Shown one piece after another: positions 24,017-35,602 of a stretch of 64,000 nt of DNA. This stretch comes from Cycas panzhihuaensis (taxonomy: Eukaryota > Cycadophyta), in contig CM041465.1 in assembly GCA_023213395.1 (NCBI GenBank), forward strand, positions 39,315,741 to 39,379,740, written 5' to 3'. The notes under the pieces are model-generated. The model searched no databases, was not told where the DNA came from, and saw only the letters and a list, made by a program, of their open reading frames with translations. Numbering within the stretch: the stretch's first letter is position 1; each line of letters opens with the position of its first letter. A program made the translations under genes and the position numbers.

Positions 24017-25214
24017 CTACCAACCTTCTTCTCGGCCCCACATCGTGACTTCTTCGAACCGAGGCGGTAATGAGTCGGGGGCCGCCCTCCCTAGATCTAT
24101 AGGCTCCTCTAAACTGTCAAGCCCCTGAATCCCTTCAGCCTCCAAGGGCATATCTGCCACTGACCCAGCCATTTTATCCTCCTCTACCTGCTGCCTTAAT
24201 GGCCCAAACTGGCCGGTGCAGACCAGAGAACCTTCTCCAGAGTGGGATGGACCCCCCACTCCCTCCACACTCGCCAAATCCTCCTGAGGCACAGGAACCT
24301 GAGCTGCTTGATCATCTTCCTCCAACAGCATGTCCTCCTTGTCTGGGTCAAAGCCCAAGTTCGGGGATGAGGCCACAACAGTTTCCAATGGTGCTGGGTG
24401 TACAACACCCTCCCCATTTCCTTGGGGGATTGACTCAAGTGGGTCTTCCCCTTTGTCCTCCTTGGAGGGTTGCACTCCCGGGCACTTTTGGGGCAGATGT
24501 CCCAAAACTCTGCATGTTGAACATCTAAAGTGGTCCAGCTCATAGACCAACGGTTGTGCCCAACTCCCGTCTAGCAGATCCATCCAAATATCATCCAATA
24601 GCGGCTTGTCTAATCTTGCCAGGGCGCAAATTCTGGCATTAATGAGCCTACTCCTGTTCTTCGTCATGGAGTCGACTGCTAATAAAGGGCCCACCAATTT
24701 CGCTATGCCTCTAAAGACCTCCGGGTTCCAGTGGTGAAGGGGAAGTCCCAGAAGTTGGATCCAAATGGGAGCTTGTCAGATTCTAGGGCTCGAGGGATCA
24801 AAATCCCTATACCATTTCTCAAGAGAGAGGGCCTTCCGTCCAAACATCCATGGAGCCTCGAAAGGTAATGCTAGACACGTCTTCGAAAGAGGCAAATGTA
24901 AAAAGCACACAGCCCTTGGGCATGGCTATTACCTACACACTGTTCCCAGTTTTCCATTTTGTCTTAGTCCATGTCCTAATGGCTTCCAACCCTGGTCTGG
25001 GGCCTGAGAATCTACCCACCAGGCAATTCTCCCATAATTTTTCAGTTTTTTCCACCAGAGCCAGGGGGATCTTCAGTCTGGCTTTGTTATCCTCGAACAC
25101 AGGTGTTAGGTCAAAGGTTTCCTCATCATTTGTTTTCAAAACATCCCGGTAAGTTTTCCCCACAGCCGAGTTAGGGGTCTGATTCTGATATTGAGGAATA
25201 TGATCTATTTCCAT
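24017..25214 (-). pseudogene. LINE ORF1, DUF4283-like with zinc knuckle
   Basis: From the Met at 25214 the frame reads a block with KIPLALVEKTEKLWENCLVG. It shifts frame at about 24933, passes a TGA near 24780, and continues as IWIQLLGLPLHHW to the frame 24697-24017. That holds a CCHC knuckle (CSTCRVLGHLPQKC, near 24488-24529) and an acidic Pro-rich tail. This order fits the DUF4283 plus zinc-knuckle ORF1 of plant L1 elements, an RNA-binding partner of ORF2. The ORF1-ORF2 gap is about 150 bp. Confidence 0.85.
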
Positions 25215-25791
25215 TTATTAAAAATTTAGAACAAGATAGAAAGCTCCAAGCAAAAACAAAAGCATACCATTTCAGCTTCAAAACTGCTCTCCGAGGAGTT
25301 TGCATCCAAAAAACGAGCAGAGAGCCCAATATCTCCCCCCTGAGATTCAATAGCTCTATAGATGGGTCTGTCAGATTGGTCAAGTGTGAATAGGAGAACC
25401 GCGTCCTTCCTCTGGCAGCCTCACATCCATTTGCCCTACGTAAAATCTGCAAGGCTCCACATTCTGGAAGCCCGACCAGGGTTTTAGAGAGCCTGGCGAC
25501 CTCAGATTAGCAAAGGATCTGTCTCTCTTCTCCTGAAGGCATTCAGCGCTAACATCTGAGCTTGACTCTCTGTCTGCTCCTGCGTGAATGCGCTAGCTTG
25601 CTGCCTATCTTGCGTCTCCGTTTGAGGAGAAAATGGAACAGGTCTATCTGCAGATGCCCGCCGATCGGCTCTGTCCAGACTCATCAGGGGACGCCATGGT
25701 GTCCACGACCCAGAGGCGACTTCTCCCATCTCCAACGCTCCAAACCCTAGTACTGGTTTGACTTCTCCTGCTCCAGCGCTCCGTAACCATT
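25215..25791 (-). other. LINE 5' untranslated region
   Basis: A GC-richer stretch lies between the 5' end and the ORF1 start. Short frames on both strands show no motif. The 5' end joins directly to the right target duplication at 25792. Confidence 0.6.
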
Positions 25792-25805
25792 AAGATCTAA
25801 AAATA
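25792..25805 (+). repeat. Target-site duplication, right copy
   Basis: Identical to 19519-19532, and copia coding sequence resumes immediately after it. Confidence 0.95.
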
Positions 25806-26369
25806 CTTCACTAGAATGCTACAAAAAGAATTTTATGGTATCTAAAAGGAACCATGAATCTTGGATTAGAATACAGAAAGTATAACAATATGCAGCTAAC
25901 AGGATTTTGTGACTCTGACTGTGTTGGAAATAGAATAGACAGAAAATCAACATCTAGATATTATTTTTTTTTAGGAACAACCTTAATTTTCTGGAGTAAT
26001 AAAAAGCAACATACTGTTGCTTTGTCTTCAACAGAAGCCGAGTACAAGTTAGCAGTCAATGTAACATGTGAAGGAGTTTGGATCACACAACTCTTTAAAG
26101 ATCTTGGACAAGAACAGACAATACCTACTCAGTTATTTTGTGATAATCAAAGCACAATCAAAATGACAAAGAATTCAGTGCTACATGCAAGAACCAAGCA
26201 TATAGAAGTGCATCACCATTTCATCAGGGAAAAAATACAGAACAAAGAAATTAAGCTTCTGTATTGTACATCAGAAAACCAAACTGTTGATGTCCTTACC
26301 AAACTTCTTAGCAGGGAAAAATTTGTTAGCTTTAGAAATCATTTAGGACTAAATTGGATAAAACATTAA
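25806..26369 (+). pseudogene. Copia A RNase H (end of pol)
   Basis: This continues the RT frame cut by the LINE: ATKRILWYLKGT (near 25820), FCDSDCVGN (first catalytic Asp, near 25905), LSSTEAEYK (Glu, near 26025), FCDNQSTIKM (Asp, near 26135) and HVxHHFIRE-type block near 26210. One TAG precedes ATKRIL where copia usually has Trp. The frame stays open from 25854 to the TAA at 26367-26369, just before the polypurine tract AGAGGGGG. Confidence 0.93.
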
Positions 26370-26584
26370 GAGGGGGTGTAAAAGATAATATTTTATCTAT
26401 GGTAATGTTTTATCTAGGATATCTGAAGTACATTGTAAGGGTCATATATCATTGCCCCCATTCTTCCTCAAAGTGATAAGTGGCACAATCTCATTAAGCA
26501 GTTGCCATTTGTTCCGTACACTTTGAAATCCATATATTGACTTGCAAATGATCAATAATGCAATTGGTGTGAATCTTTTCTACA
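26369..26584 (+). repeat. Right LTR and polypurine tract of copia A
   Basis: The polypurine tract 26369-26376 is followed by the LTR 26377-26584, 208 bp, starting TGTAAAAG and ending TCTACA. It has the same length as the left copy, with no indel by eye. Confidence 0.92.
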
Positions 26585-27340
26585 AGTATGAATTTGGTTT
26601 ATTTTTATGAATATAAGTAGGTTTATCTTCTCTAAATTTTTCTTCAATGTTCTTTGCTAATTTAATTACTTCCTGAATAGTTGTCAGATTCAAATTTGAT
26701 TTGAAATTTGATCTATCCTTTCAAACCACTAATATAAGTTTCTATAATACATTCTATTAGAATTGTTCTGAGATTAGACATTGGAGGCTTTGAAACTATT
26801 CCATGTACTCTTGTACCGATCCATTTTGTTGTAGTCATGTTAGTTGGGCAACAATGTTCCATGAGTCTTCATACTAACTAATTAAGCTTGCTTTCAGATT
26901 TTCCCATGTTTCTCGTATGCCTATGTTGGTCTTTAACTACCGGTAGAACCATTTTAATGCTCTTCTATATAAGTGGAGAGATGTTGATATTTTATCTCTT
27001 TGATAGTGCATACACTTTAAAATGTATCTCTATTTGTAATAGTTAGCTATGAATATCTCGTGATCTATATGGGTCAAATTTTTTTAACATGAACTTAGTT
27101 CCTTTAAGACCATGGCTTGCTTGCAGTTTCTTCTGATTTCACCTTGGTCTTAGAATTCTTTAACAACCTCTTGAAAGACTTGTAGTTTCTGTATTGTTGA
27201 TTCTTCTCCCTCTTGTGGGTCTAATTTCTTATTAAGGGTATTGATAGAGACCTGGATGGTTCTGAGAGATTTAATGATTTCCTCGTACATTTTGGTAAAT
27301 GTCTCTTCCTCTTTGTTTTCTACTTTTTCAGTTACTTTTG
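26585..27340 (-). pseudogene. Gypsy F gag
   Basis: On -, a Glu/Lys-rich coiled-coil-like start (KMYEEIIKSLRTIQ near 27240-27310) leads into a retrotransposon gag domain: RALKWFYR (near 26945), ETWENLKASL (near 26900), a QLTQLQQNGSVQEY-like block with stops (near 26830), and TIQEVIKLAKNIEEKF (near 26640-26690). It ends at 26585 where copia A entered. The zinc knuckle continues at about 15100. Confidence 0.75.
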
Positions 27341-27540
27341 ACTACTGATGCACAATCTTATTCTATTGTAGATTTTTCTTGGATCTCAGCTCCGTTTGGT
27401 GAACTAGAAAAGTTTGAGAAAAGGGTGGGATGGGAGGGAAGGAATATTTATTTTCCCTTTGTGGCAGGGGGGGGGGGTTGCTTCCTCTTTGGAAAGTTCT
27501 TCTCAAGATAGCTTCAACGAAGCTTTGATACCACTTGGAG
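27341..27540 (-). other. Gypsy F leader and primer site
   Basis: A G9 run lies at about 27470. On - the primer site TGGTATCAAAGC (27522-27533) sits 7 bases inside the LTR edge at 27541 and matches the initiator tRNA-Met type. Confidence 0.6.
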
Positions 27541-28100
27541 TGACAACTTCGCTTGTCTTGGAATTTCCCTAGAAATCTCTTGGATAATAATAATTATGCT
27601 AGAAGACAATAGAATATAGTAGCATTGATTGATATTAATAGTATACCAAAAATATCTTAATAGATGAGAATATCTCCTTAAAAGTCTATGGTTATGGATA
27701 TTAAGTTTATATGCTGGACTGATGAAGCAAGCTTCCCTCTTCGATGTGAGGAAACCTCCAAAATAGCAACCCAAAAAGGCCAAGCAAATTGTAGCTCTAA
27801 GATCGAGCAAATGTTAGGGAATAAGTCACTAAGATGCCTAGGAATGAGGCCTTAGAAACCTGTATATACTTGGCTAATATCTCCTTAATGAAGTTGGATA
27901 GAACCAGGTAAATACTAGGAGTTTAGATTGCATGTAAGTTGGCCAAAATACTAGTATAAAAGTTAGCCAACTAGAGGGTGTTTTGAATTACAACACGGTT
28001 GGTTGTTCCTTTAGTGCTTCAATAAAATAATAAAGAATACAATATCCTTATGTCAGTGTTGTGGTCCAAGGGATTGTAATAATGATCATTGCCCCCAACA
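27541..28100 (-). repeat. 5' LTR of gypsy F
   Basis: On - it starts TGTTGGGGGC (28100) and ends GTTGTCA (27541), 560 bp, next to the primer site. No second copy is found in the window. Confidence 0.6.
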
Positions 28101-28465
28101 AATTAAGCCTATAAATTCTGTCATAATTGAACTTTCAAGAAATTCTAATCATGAATCTATTCTAGCCTATGTGGCACACACAAGGCAAATGGAAAAAAGA
28201 GAGCATTCCAACCCATAGGAAGAAAAGAATAAGATATAACAACAACAAGAAACCTTTTCCTTACCAACCAAACCTTAAGTGGGACAGAAATCATGTGAAA
28301 CTTATACACCAAACACCTAAATAAGAATAGACACACTTGTGTAGTAAATTCTATAAATAGAAGTCCCAATGAAATTGGCATCGTTGTTGATAAATGATTT
28401 GATAATTGTTGAAATAATGGTTGATCAAGCACACAAGATGGTTGGAGAAAAGGGATGATCACAAA
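28101..28465. other. Stretch between gypsy F and copia B, nothing recognised
   Basis: No motif is seen in any frame. Its last five bases ACAAA (28461-28465) are the left target duplication of copia B. Confidence 0.5.
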
Positions 28466-29030
28466 TGTTAAACCTTATATTTATATGTTAACCCTATGCA
28501 CTTTATTTTTCATGTAATATTTGTACTTTTATACTTTAGGGGTGACTTATCACTTAAATAATAAAGTGCACACCCACATTCTTTCCTAGTGATATAACAT
28601 TGTCACTAAAGGGTCAAATGGACCCCCATACACTTTTGCTCACTTGAAAGCCTTAAAAGGACATGTCCTACATGTAAGGCATGCACCTTAGATGTTTAAC
28701 ACTTGTCAAACATCCAATATCTTAGGTTTCTCATTTCACTCTATATATTGAGACCTCTCCTCATTGTTCTCATATAGAGTTGGAGCTATATTGTTATGCT
28801 GCCAGTTTGCTAATCAAACTGCTATTTACTTGGAGGTTGGACGAATTTCAACTCCTCATCTTTAGTATCACTTTTTGCTTTTTCTCTTCATAATTGATCT
28901 TGCTCATATTTGATCTCATAGTTTCATTCTTAGTCTAGTTTAATTGCTCTCTAGAATTAAAGTGAATATAGTTTCTAGATCTTGGGATTGTAAGGCCATT
29001 TGGCCATTTTCACATTTGGTATCAGAGCTA
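28466..29030 (+). repeat. Left LTR and primer site of copia B
   Basis: The LTR starts TGTTAAAC and ends TTTTCACA at 29014. A perfect TGGTATCAGAGC begins at 29017, the initiator tRNA-Met primer site. A TATATATTGAGACC stretch near 28745 is a likely TATA region. Confidence 0.92.
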
Positions 29031-31440
29031 GAGGTGACTAGTTCCCTCTGTTCTAATTTGTTTTTGCTCAAAGGAGATTCAAAGTAGGTTCTACTACCCC
29101 TTGGTGATGACCTTTGCTCTCCGAAGATGATCTAAGGCATGTTTTAGAATTACAACTATAGATCAAGTTTTGTGGAGTAGTGCTAAAGGCTGGAGAAAGC
29201 GTATTTCTGAAATCTTTTTTTTTTTTAGACTGCCAATTGAGTTTTTGAGCTAGTTTACTCACTTTTTTTTTGTGTTTTTCATCAAAACTAGGTTTTTAAG
29301 CTAATTGTTTCCTTACATTTGGGTTCTTAGCTATTCTCCAGCCATTTGAAGCTCTTAAACTAAATTTACTTGAAGTTTGGGGCCCCCTACAGGTTGTGGA
29401 TTAAATTTTGGTCATTTTTAGCTTTGAAACCCCACTCAAAAAGCATAAAAATTACTGTTTTTCACTATTTTTTCTCATATTAGAATTGGTTGTCCATATC
29501 GACCACGCATGCAGTTGTAGCAGACTCAAGTGAAGAAGTTTTAGTGATTAATATGAGGTTTTAAAACCACAGACAGTCGTATGGCTCTAGTTTTCCTTCT
29601 TAAGAACACACGGCTAGCCATAACTTTAATTACTTGCAACTCTCTGCACACTTAATGAAAAGCCTTAAGATTTTAGAGAGAGCTATATACTACTAGGGTG
29701 CCCATCCTCCTGAATTTTTAGTACAAAAAGATGTCTCTACACGTTGTTCTCATCATCTGCGTGTCCACGGGAGCCGCCCAAGTCTCGTTGCCATAAACGA
29801 CCTTTTTTTATTTTGAAAAATTCAAATCAAACTTTTGAATTTTGAACCTTATGTTATACTTTGAAGAATATTCCTCTAAATATTTTCTTTTACATAAAGT
29901 TCAATTACCTTAAATTCTTATTTAAGTCATTTTTTTATTAGAAAATAATCTTTTTTTTAAAGACAAATCTAGTTTCTTTTGGTGATTTTTTAGATTTTTA
30001 ATCACAGTGACTTCATATTAAGTCAATAGGCTTCATCAAGCTTCTTCTAATAACTCCTCTCATTAAAATATATTATTTTTTAAGTTTTTTTAGTCATTTA
30101 AGATATTTTGGATTAAATGTTTTAAGGAAAAAATCAACTTTATTGTACTTAATGATTTCATCAAGTCACTAAAGTTAAAATAGTTACTTATCTTTGGAGA
30201 TTAAATTTGCTGATTTAAGTCTTCATTCAAGGCTTCCTGTATGGTGATCTTGTCATTCAAAGTTGAAAAAAAATGAAATTTCAGCCTTTAGTTTTTTGAC
30301 TTTTTTTGCCTCATTTAACACTTAATTCAAGTTGTATAAGTGTTAAAAAGTCTTAATAAAGTGATTTTTTAAAAGTGTTAACATCTTGTTAAAGTGATTT
30401 TCATCACTATCTTAACACTTTTTTAAAGGTACCTTGCATGGTGACCTATTTCCCTTCGTCATAAATTGGGGTTCAAAAACATCTTTTCTTAATAAAATCA
30501 CTTTATTTTGTTGATTGTTGGGACTATTTCAAAGTCCCAACATTTGGTGCTTGGCATCTTCAACTTGCTAGTGATTCTTCTCTCTTCTCTTCAAGCATTA
30601 AAAGGAATCCACTTGTATTCATTACACAAAGACTTTATGCTTTGAAGCACTTAGCATCTTCTTTAAAGTGCCACTATTTTCATTATACTTAAGCACTTTA
30701 CTTTACTTAGATTGTATAGTACTCTTTTTTAGATTAAAGTGCTCTTGTAAATCACTCAAGTGATCATTGTAATGTACTTAACTATTTCACCTTGAAGCTC
30801 TTTTATCATTATAAAATTAAGCATCTACATCATCCAAGTAAAACTTACTTTAAAGTCCACTTAAACCTTCTAAAAGTGAACTTTAAAATCAAGTAGGAGA
30901 GACCCGAAAAAGGTTCAAACCTTACCTCTAAAATAACCTTAAGCTTAGTGCATTCTTTACGGGACCAACCAACCATATAGTTAGTGCATGATAATTAAGG
31001 TTTCTTGAGGGAAAGGAGGTTCGAAAATGGTGTTATTGGGGCTGTGAATTCTAGGTAAATCATGGTATGTCTATGCAGATCAACCCTACTTGCCTTGTCT
31101 GAGATTTAACTTGGCCAACTGTTGGATCTTCTCTATAGATTAGGGTTGGATCAACTCCATAGCCTAGTTCTCCACCTCTCATCATTTCATTCAGTTGTTG
31201 GATCTTCTAGTAAGATAAGTACTATTGGTTTTGTTAGAAGGTGGAACTTAAACGACGAAAGCTTTGAGTCTCCAAGTTATCTACTAGCATCAATCCTTAC
31301 AACTTAAACATGACTGTAATTAATACGCTCAATGCATGTACCATCAGATTAACAGGATAAAATAACTATTAAGAATGGAAAAGGGTCACTCAAAATCTTT
31401 TAATAATGAATGAGTTTTAGGGTTATATTTGTGGAAGGAT
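29031..31440 (+). other. 2.4-kb leader of copia B
   Basis: Long AT-rich sequence with repeated TTAAAGTGATTTT and AAGTGTTAA words (about 30300-30430), and no coding motif on either strand. It is much longer than usual copia leaders. It could be family-specific leader or hide an old unrecognised insertion. Confidence 0.5.
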
Positions 31441-32460
31441 ACATTAACATGTACCTGCTATAAATGATGGTGTAGTTGTTCATCTTGATGATGCTCTTGT
31501 TGCTGCTTGGGAAGTCAAATATGAAATTGCTTTGGCATTTCTTCATATAAACTGATGGTATAGTTGTTCATCTTGATGATGTACTTGTTCCTATTTGGGA
31601 AGCCAAACATAAAATTATTTTGGCATTCTTTCATATAATTATTGATGTTTATGTAGATCAGAATATTATGTGTGCAAAGACTTCTAAGGAAGCATGGAAC
31701 ATTTTGCCCTCCTTGTATGAAAGGCGAGATGAAGCTCATATATTGATGGTAAAAACTAAATTGTATTATGTAAAATTTGTTAAGTCTATGCCAGTTTTTC
31801 TTTCCTCCATTGAGGAGGTATGTAATGAATTAAATACATTAGGTAGTCCTATTTCTAGATATGAGCTTATAACAACAATTGTTAAAGCTTTGCCTAAGGA
31901 CTACAATGGCTTTATTTCTTTCACTACACGAGATGGTTCACTCAAATGAATGTCTTTTAATGAACTTGAAATCTTGTTACTTCAATATGAATAAATTTAT
32001 AATCAAAGACAATGATGACGAAACATCCAGATTAGGCACATTCATGGCTAAATGAAAGGCCAAGCAAAATCCTTAACCTGTACTTTCAAAGCAGTTTGGG
32101 AACATGAGTATTAGTTTTTCAAAGACCAATGTTGTTTGTCATTATTGTGGCAAAGTTGGCCACATAGCATTTGATTATAGGAAGAAACAAGTAGATCTAC
32201 AACATATACAACAACAACAACAGTAGCCACGTCAACAAAATCAAAGATAACAGTAGCCACATTAATAATTCCAACAACGGAGATTTTAACAACAACAATA
32301 GCAACAACCCCCTTGACCAAATCGAGGTGCCTATCAAGGAGGTCAAAGAGGAAGGGGGGATTTTAAAGGTGGTAATCAACGCCACTTCAATCAATTTACA
32401 AATGAGGACAAGCTATTATATGATTATCATATATCCAAGGTTGATCAAACTTGAATCATT
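31441..32460 (+). pseudogene. Copia B gag with zinc knuckle
   Basis: The gag domain shows TSKEAWNILPSLYE (near 31680), SSIEEVCNELNTLG and IVKALPKDYNGF (near 31880) in one frame. A CCHC knuckle, CHYCGKVGHIAFDY, lies at 32137-32178 in the pol frame, so a frame change occurs between about 31950 and 32130. A long CAA-rich (Gln) stretch follows the knuckle. An 88-bp tandem duplication (31466-31641) disrupts the start of the domain. Confidence 0.8.
31466..31641 (+). repeat. 88-bp tandem duplication in gag
   Basis: Copies start GATGGTGTAG (31466) and GATGGTATAG (31554). They share most bases over 88 bp with scattered substitutions. 88 is not a multiple of 3. Confidence 0.85.
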
Positions 32461-35400
32461 GACTCTAGAGCTATTCAACACATGACAGGGAGTGAAGAAC
32501 TCTTTTGCGACATCAAGGAAGGAAAAGGTCAATCAACGACCTTTGGAAACAATGAATTTGTCAAGATTTCTGGCATAGGTACAATCTCTCCATTCTATTC
32601 TCCTTTCAATCCTTCCTCTACATTTCCCAATGGTAATGCCTATTTTATATCTTCTATGGAGAAGAGCTTGCTATCTGTTAGCAAATTGGACAAGCAACAT
32701 ATGAACATTTTGTTCAAGAATGGAAAATGTGTAATAAGTGACAAAAATGACCAGGTAATAGCTATTGGATATGATGATCATGGCCTGTACAAATTAGATG
32801 CTAATAACATAATATTTGATTCTTCTTACTTTGGTTTCATTGTCACTCAAACTTTGTCGAAGATGCAACTTTAGCATCAATGCCTAGGCCATTTGACCTT
32901 ATACTACCTTAAGCAGACAGTGAACAAAAATATGGTACATGGGCTTCCAAAGATGTACGGCACAAAATGTCTTTGTGAAACATGCGTAATGGGGACTCAA
33001 CACCACTTGCTTTTCCCTAAAGGTAAAGCTTGGCATGCATCATATCCTTCGCAATTAATACACTCAGATTTGTGTGGACCTATGTCCACCACATCCTTTG
33101 GAGGAGCTTTGTACGACAACTCTTTTATTGATGATTTCTCCCATAAAGTTTGGGTTTACTTCATCAAGCATAAGTTTGAAGCATTTCAAAAGTTTAAAGA
33201 ATTCAAGCTTGAAGTGGAGAACGAATTTGGACAATCCATCAAAACACTAATGAAAGACAATGGAGGTGAATTTACTTCAAAGGAATTTACTCAATTTTGC
33301 AAGAACAATGGTATTCAGAGACAACTTACTATTCCTCACACTCCTCAACAAAATGGAGTCTTCGAAAGAATGAATAGAACTTTGGCTAACAAAGTCAAAG
33401 CAATGATGCATGCAAAGGGACTTACTCGAGCTTACTGGGTAGAGGCATTCCACACAGCTGCCTATGTGGCAAATCAAAGTCCAACAACAATAGTCACTGA
33501 CATCACACTAGAGGAGGTATGGTCTGGCAAAAAGCCAACTGTTAACCATTTAAGGACTTTTGGGTGCACTGCTTATATGCACATCCCCGATTAGCAAAGA
33601 ACTAAATTAGATAAGCATAGTCTAAAGTGCATCTTTGTAGGTTATGCCATTCATAACAAAGCCTACAAGTTGTATGATCCTATTAGAAAGAAAATGCATC
33701 TCTCAAGAGATATAATTTTTTTTGAAGAAGATCATAAGGAGTTGGATACAACATCCATCTAACCCCCTATTAACAAAGGCAAAAAGATTATTGAGGCTTT
33801 CCTTCCCTCTCAATCTTCAACTCCATGTACATCATCTGCACCTATTGGACTGTCCACTTCATCAGACTTACCTCGCACATCTTTTGTTGATTAACCACTT
33901 AGACCAGAAGATCTTGAGGTTCAAGTCACATCAATAAAAAAGTTTCTCAAATAGTATACTCAAACAGTGCAGGACGACCAGATTGTTGAAGGAAAATGTC
34001 CATCAAGATACAAGCAACAAATTGATTTTGCACTTATGGCTGAAGTGTTATATGTTGATGAGTCTTCAATCTTTGAGGAGGCTTCTAAAAATAAAAATTA
34101 GAAGGTTTCCATGGATGAAGAAATCCATTCTATTGAAAATAATGGAACTTGGGATTTGGTCGAATTGCCTAAACACAAACAGGCAATCAGGTGCAAATGG
34201 ATCTACAAGACCAAATTCTATTCTGATGGTACAATTAAGTGCCAGAAGGCCCACCTTGTGGAAAAAGGGTTTAAACAAAAGGAAGGCATAGACTATGAGG
34301 AGACTTTTGCCCCAATGGCTAACATGAATATGAATACCATCAGACTCATCTTAGCCTTAGCAACTCAATGCAAATGGCCGATTTTTCAGATGGACGTGAA
34401 GAATGCCTTTCTCAATGGCAATCTTCAATAGGAGGTATACTTAGAGCAACCTCTTAGTTACAAGGTTCAAGGCAAGGAGCATTTAGTTTATCACCTGAAA
34501 AAGGTATTGTATGGCTTGAAACAAGCTCCAAGAGCATGGTACTTAAAGATTGATGATTACTTTTTGAGACATGGGTTTCATCGATCTACTTCAGATCCTA
34601 ATTTATACATCAAAGTTCAGAAAGACCATGCCATTTTTATTGTCTTGTATGTAGATGACTTAGTGATCACATGCAATGACACTAAGATGATACAGATTCT
34701 TTAGGACGATTTGAAGAGGGGTTTTGAGATGACAGATCTTAGACTTCTCCACTATTTCTTAGGCTTTGAGGTATGGCACTAGCTAGGCTATATCTTCATC
34801 TCCCAAGCTAAATATTCTTAGGACATTTTGTAATAGTTCAGGATGCACGACTGCAAGCTAGTGCCTACACCCATGGAGAATGGTACAAAGCTTACTCTTA
34901 ATGAGAAAGCTGAACCAATAGATCCCATATTTTATCGGCAGTTGATTGGGAGTCTCATTTATCTCACCAACACTTGCCCTGATATCTCATTGGCAGTTGG
35001 GATTTACTCTATATACATGTCTCAACCCAATCAAAAGCATTAGACTGTAGCTAAACATATACTCAAAGATATCAAAGGTACAATAAAACATGGCCTTAAG
35101 TATGCACATGATGAGAACTTCACTCTGGAAGGGTTCTCAATTTCTGATTAGGTAGGTTGTTAGGATAATAGGAGATCAACCTTGTGTTACTATTTTATCT
35201 TTGGTTCAACAGTTATTTTGTGGAGTTGCAAGAAGCAACCCAATGTTATCTTATTTTCCACTGAAGCAGAGTACAAATTTGTAGTCAACGCAGCTTGTGA
35301 AGCTATCTAGCTATGACAGATTCTTAGAGAGTTTGGACTTGAGCAGGATCATCTCACCAAGATCTATTACGACAATCAAAGCGTTCTCAAGTTAACCGAG

Positions 35401-35583
35401 AATCTTGTCTTTTATGCAAGGACTAAACATGTTGAGGTTCATTATCACTTCATCAAAGAGCATGTGCAAAGTGGTGAGATCAACCTTCAGTATAGATCAA
35501 CAAAACAACAGACGACAAATATCTTTACCAAGCCACTTGGTAGAGAAAAATTTGTAAAATTTAAAGATGGTCTATTGGTATGA
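32461..35583 (+). pseudogene. Copia B pol: protease, integrase, RT, RNase H
   Basis: All domains are in one frame. Protease has IDSRAIQHMTG (near 32457), where the catalytic DSGA has become DSRA. Integrase: CETCVMGTQH (near 32972), LIHSDLCGPM (Asp, near 33055), MKDNGGEF (Asp, near 33250), VFERMNRTL (Glu, near 33360). RT: RCKWIYKTKF, MDVKNAFLNG (near 34390), VLYGLKQAPRAWY (near 34503), YVDD (34648-34659). RNase H: STEAEYK (near 35262), YYDNQSVLKL (near 35367). About 17 internal stops are seen, mostly TAG. It ends shortly before the polypurine tract 35603-35610. Confidence 0.92.
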
Positions 35584-35602
35584 TTTAACATTATAAACAG
35601 TA

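Larger units (their letters stand above)
19533..25791 (-). mobile_element. Full-length-looking L1 LINE in copia A
   Basis: The 6.26-kb insert is in - orientation. Its 3' end is an A tail (T run on +, 19533-19543) and it has 5' UTR, ORF1 with zinc knuckle, and ORF2 with endonuclease, RT, zinc-binding and RNase H domains. Perfect 14-bp target duplications flank it. It is clearly more GC-rich than its surroundings. A few stops and frame changes in both ORFs make it inactive, but it is far better kept than the copia around it. Confidence 0.95.
15229..26584 (+). mobile_element. Ty1/copia element A, carrying a nested LINE
   Basis: Two 208-bp LTRs (15229-15436 and 26377-26584) flank gag, protease, integrase, RT and RNase H in copia order. 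Flanking 5-mers GGTAT (15224-15228) and AGTAT (26585-26589) differ by one transition and fit a target duplication. The LTRs differ by eye at about 24 of 208 sites, mostly transitions. Without the LINE the element would be about 5.1 kb, normal for copia. Several stops and at least two frame changes make it dead. Confidence 0.9.
14560..28100 (-). mobile_element. Ty3/gypsy element F, split by copia A
   Basis: On - the order is LTR (28100-27541), primer site, gag (27340-26585), then after copia A, zinc knuckle (about 15064-15101) and protease (about 14790-14870). The parts join in logical gag-pol order across 15228/26585. The gag and the DSGS-type protease differ from those of gypsy B, so this is a second gypsy lineage, perhaps Del/Tekay-like by the protease style. 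RT, integrase and the 3' LTR are not found. Confidence 0.75.

Noticed and set aside
32461-35583. TAG read as a sense codon (reassigned code)
   Set aside because: Stops also include TAA and TGA, catalytic residues are lost too, and the surrounding elements are dead copies. Deamination explains the bias.
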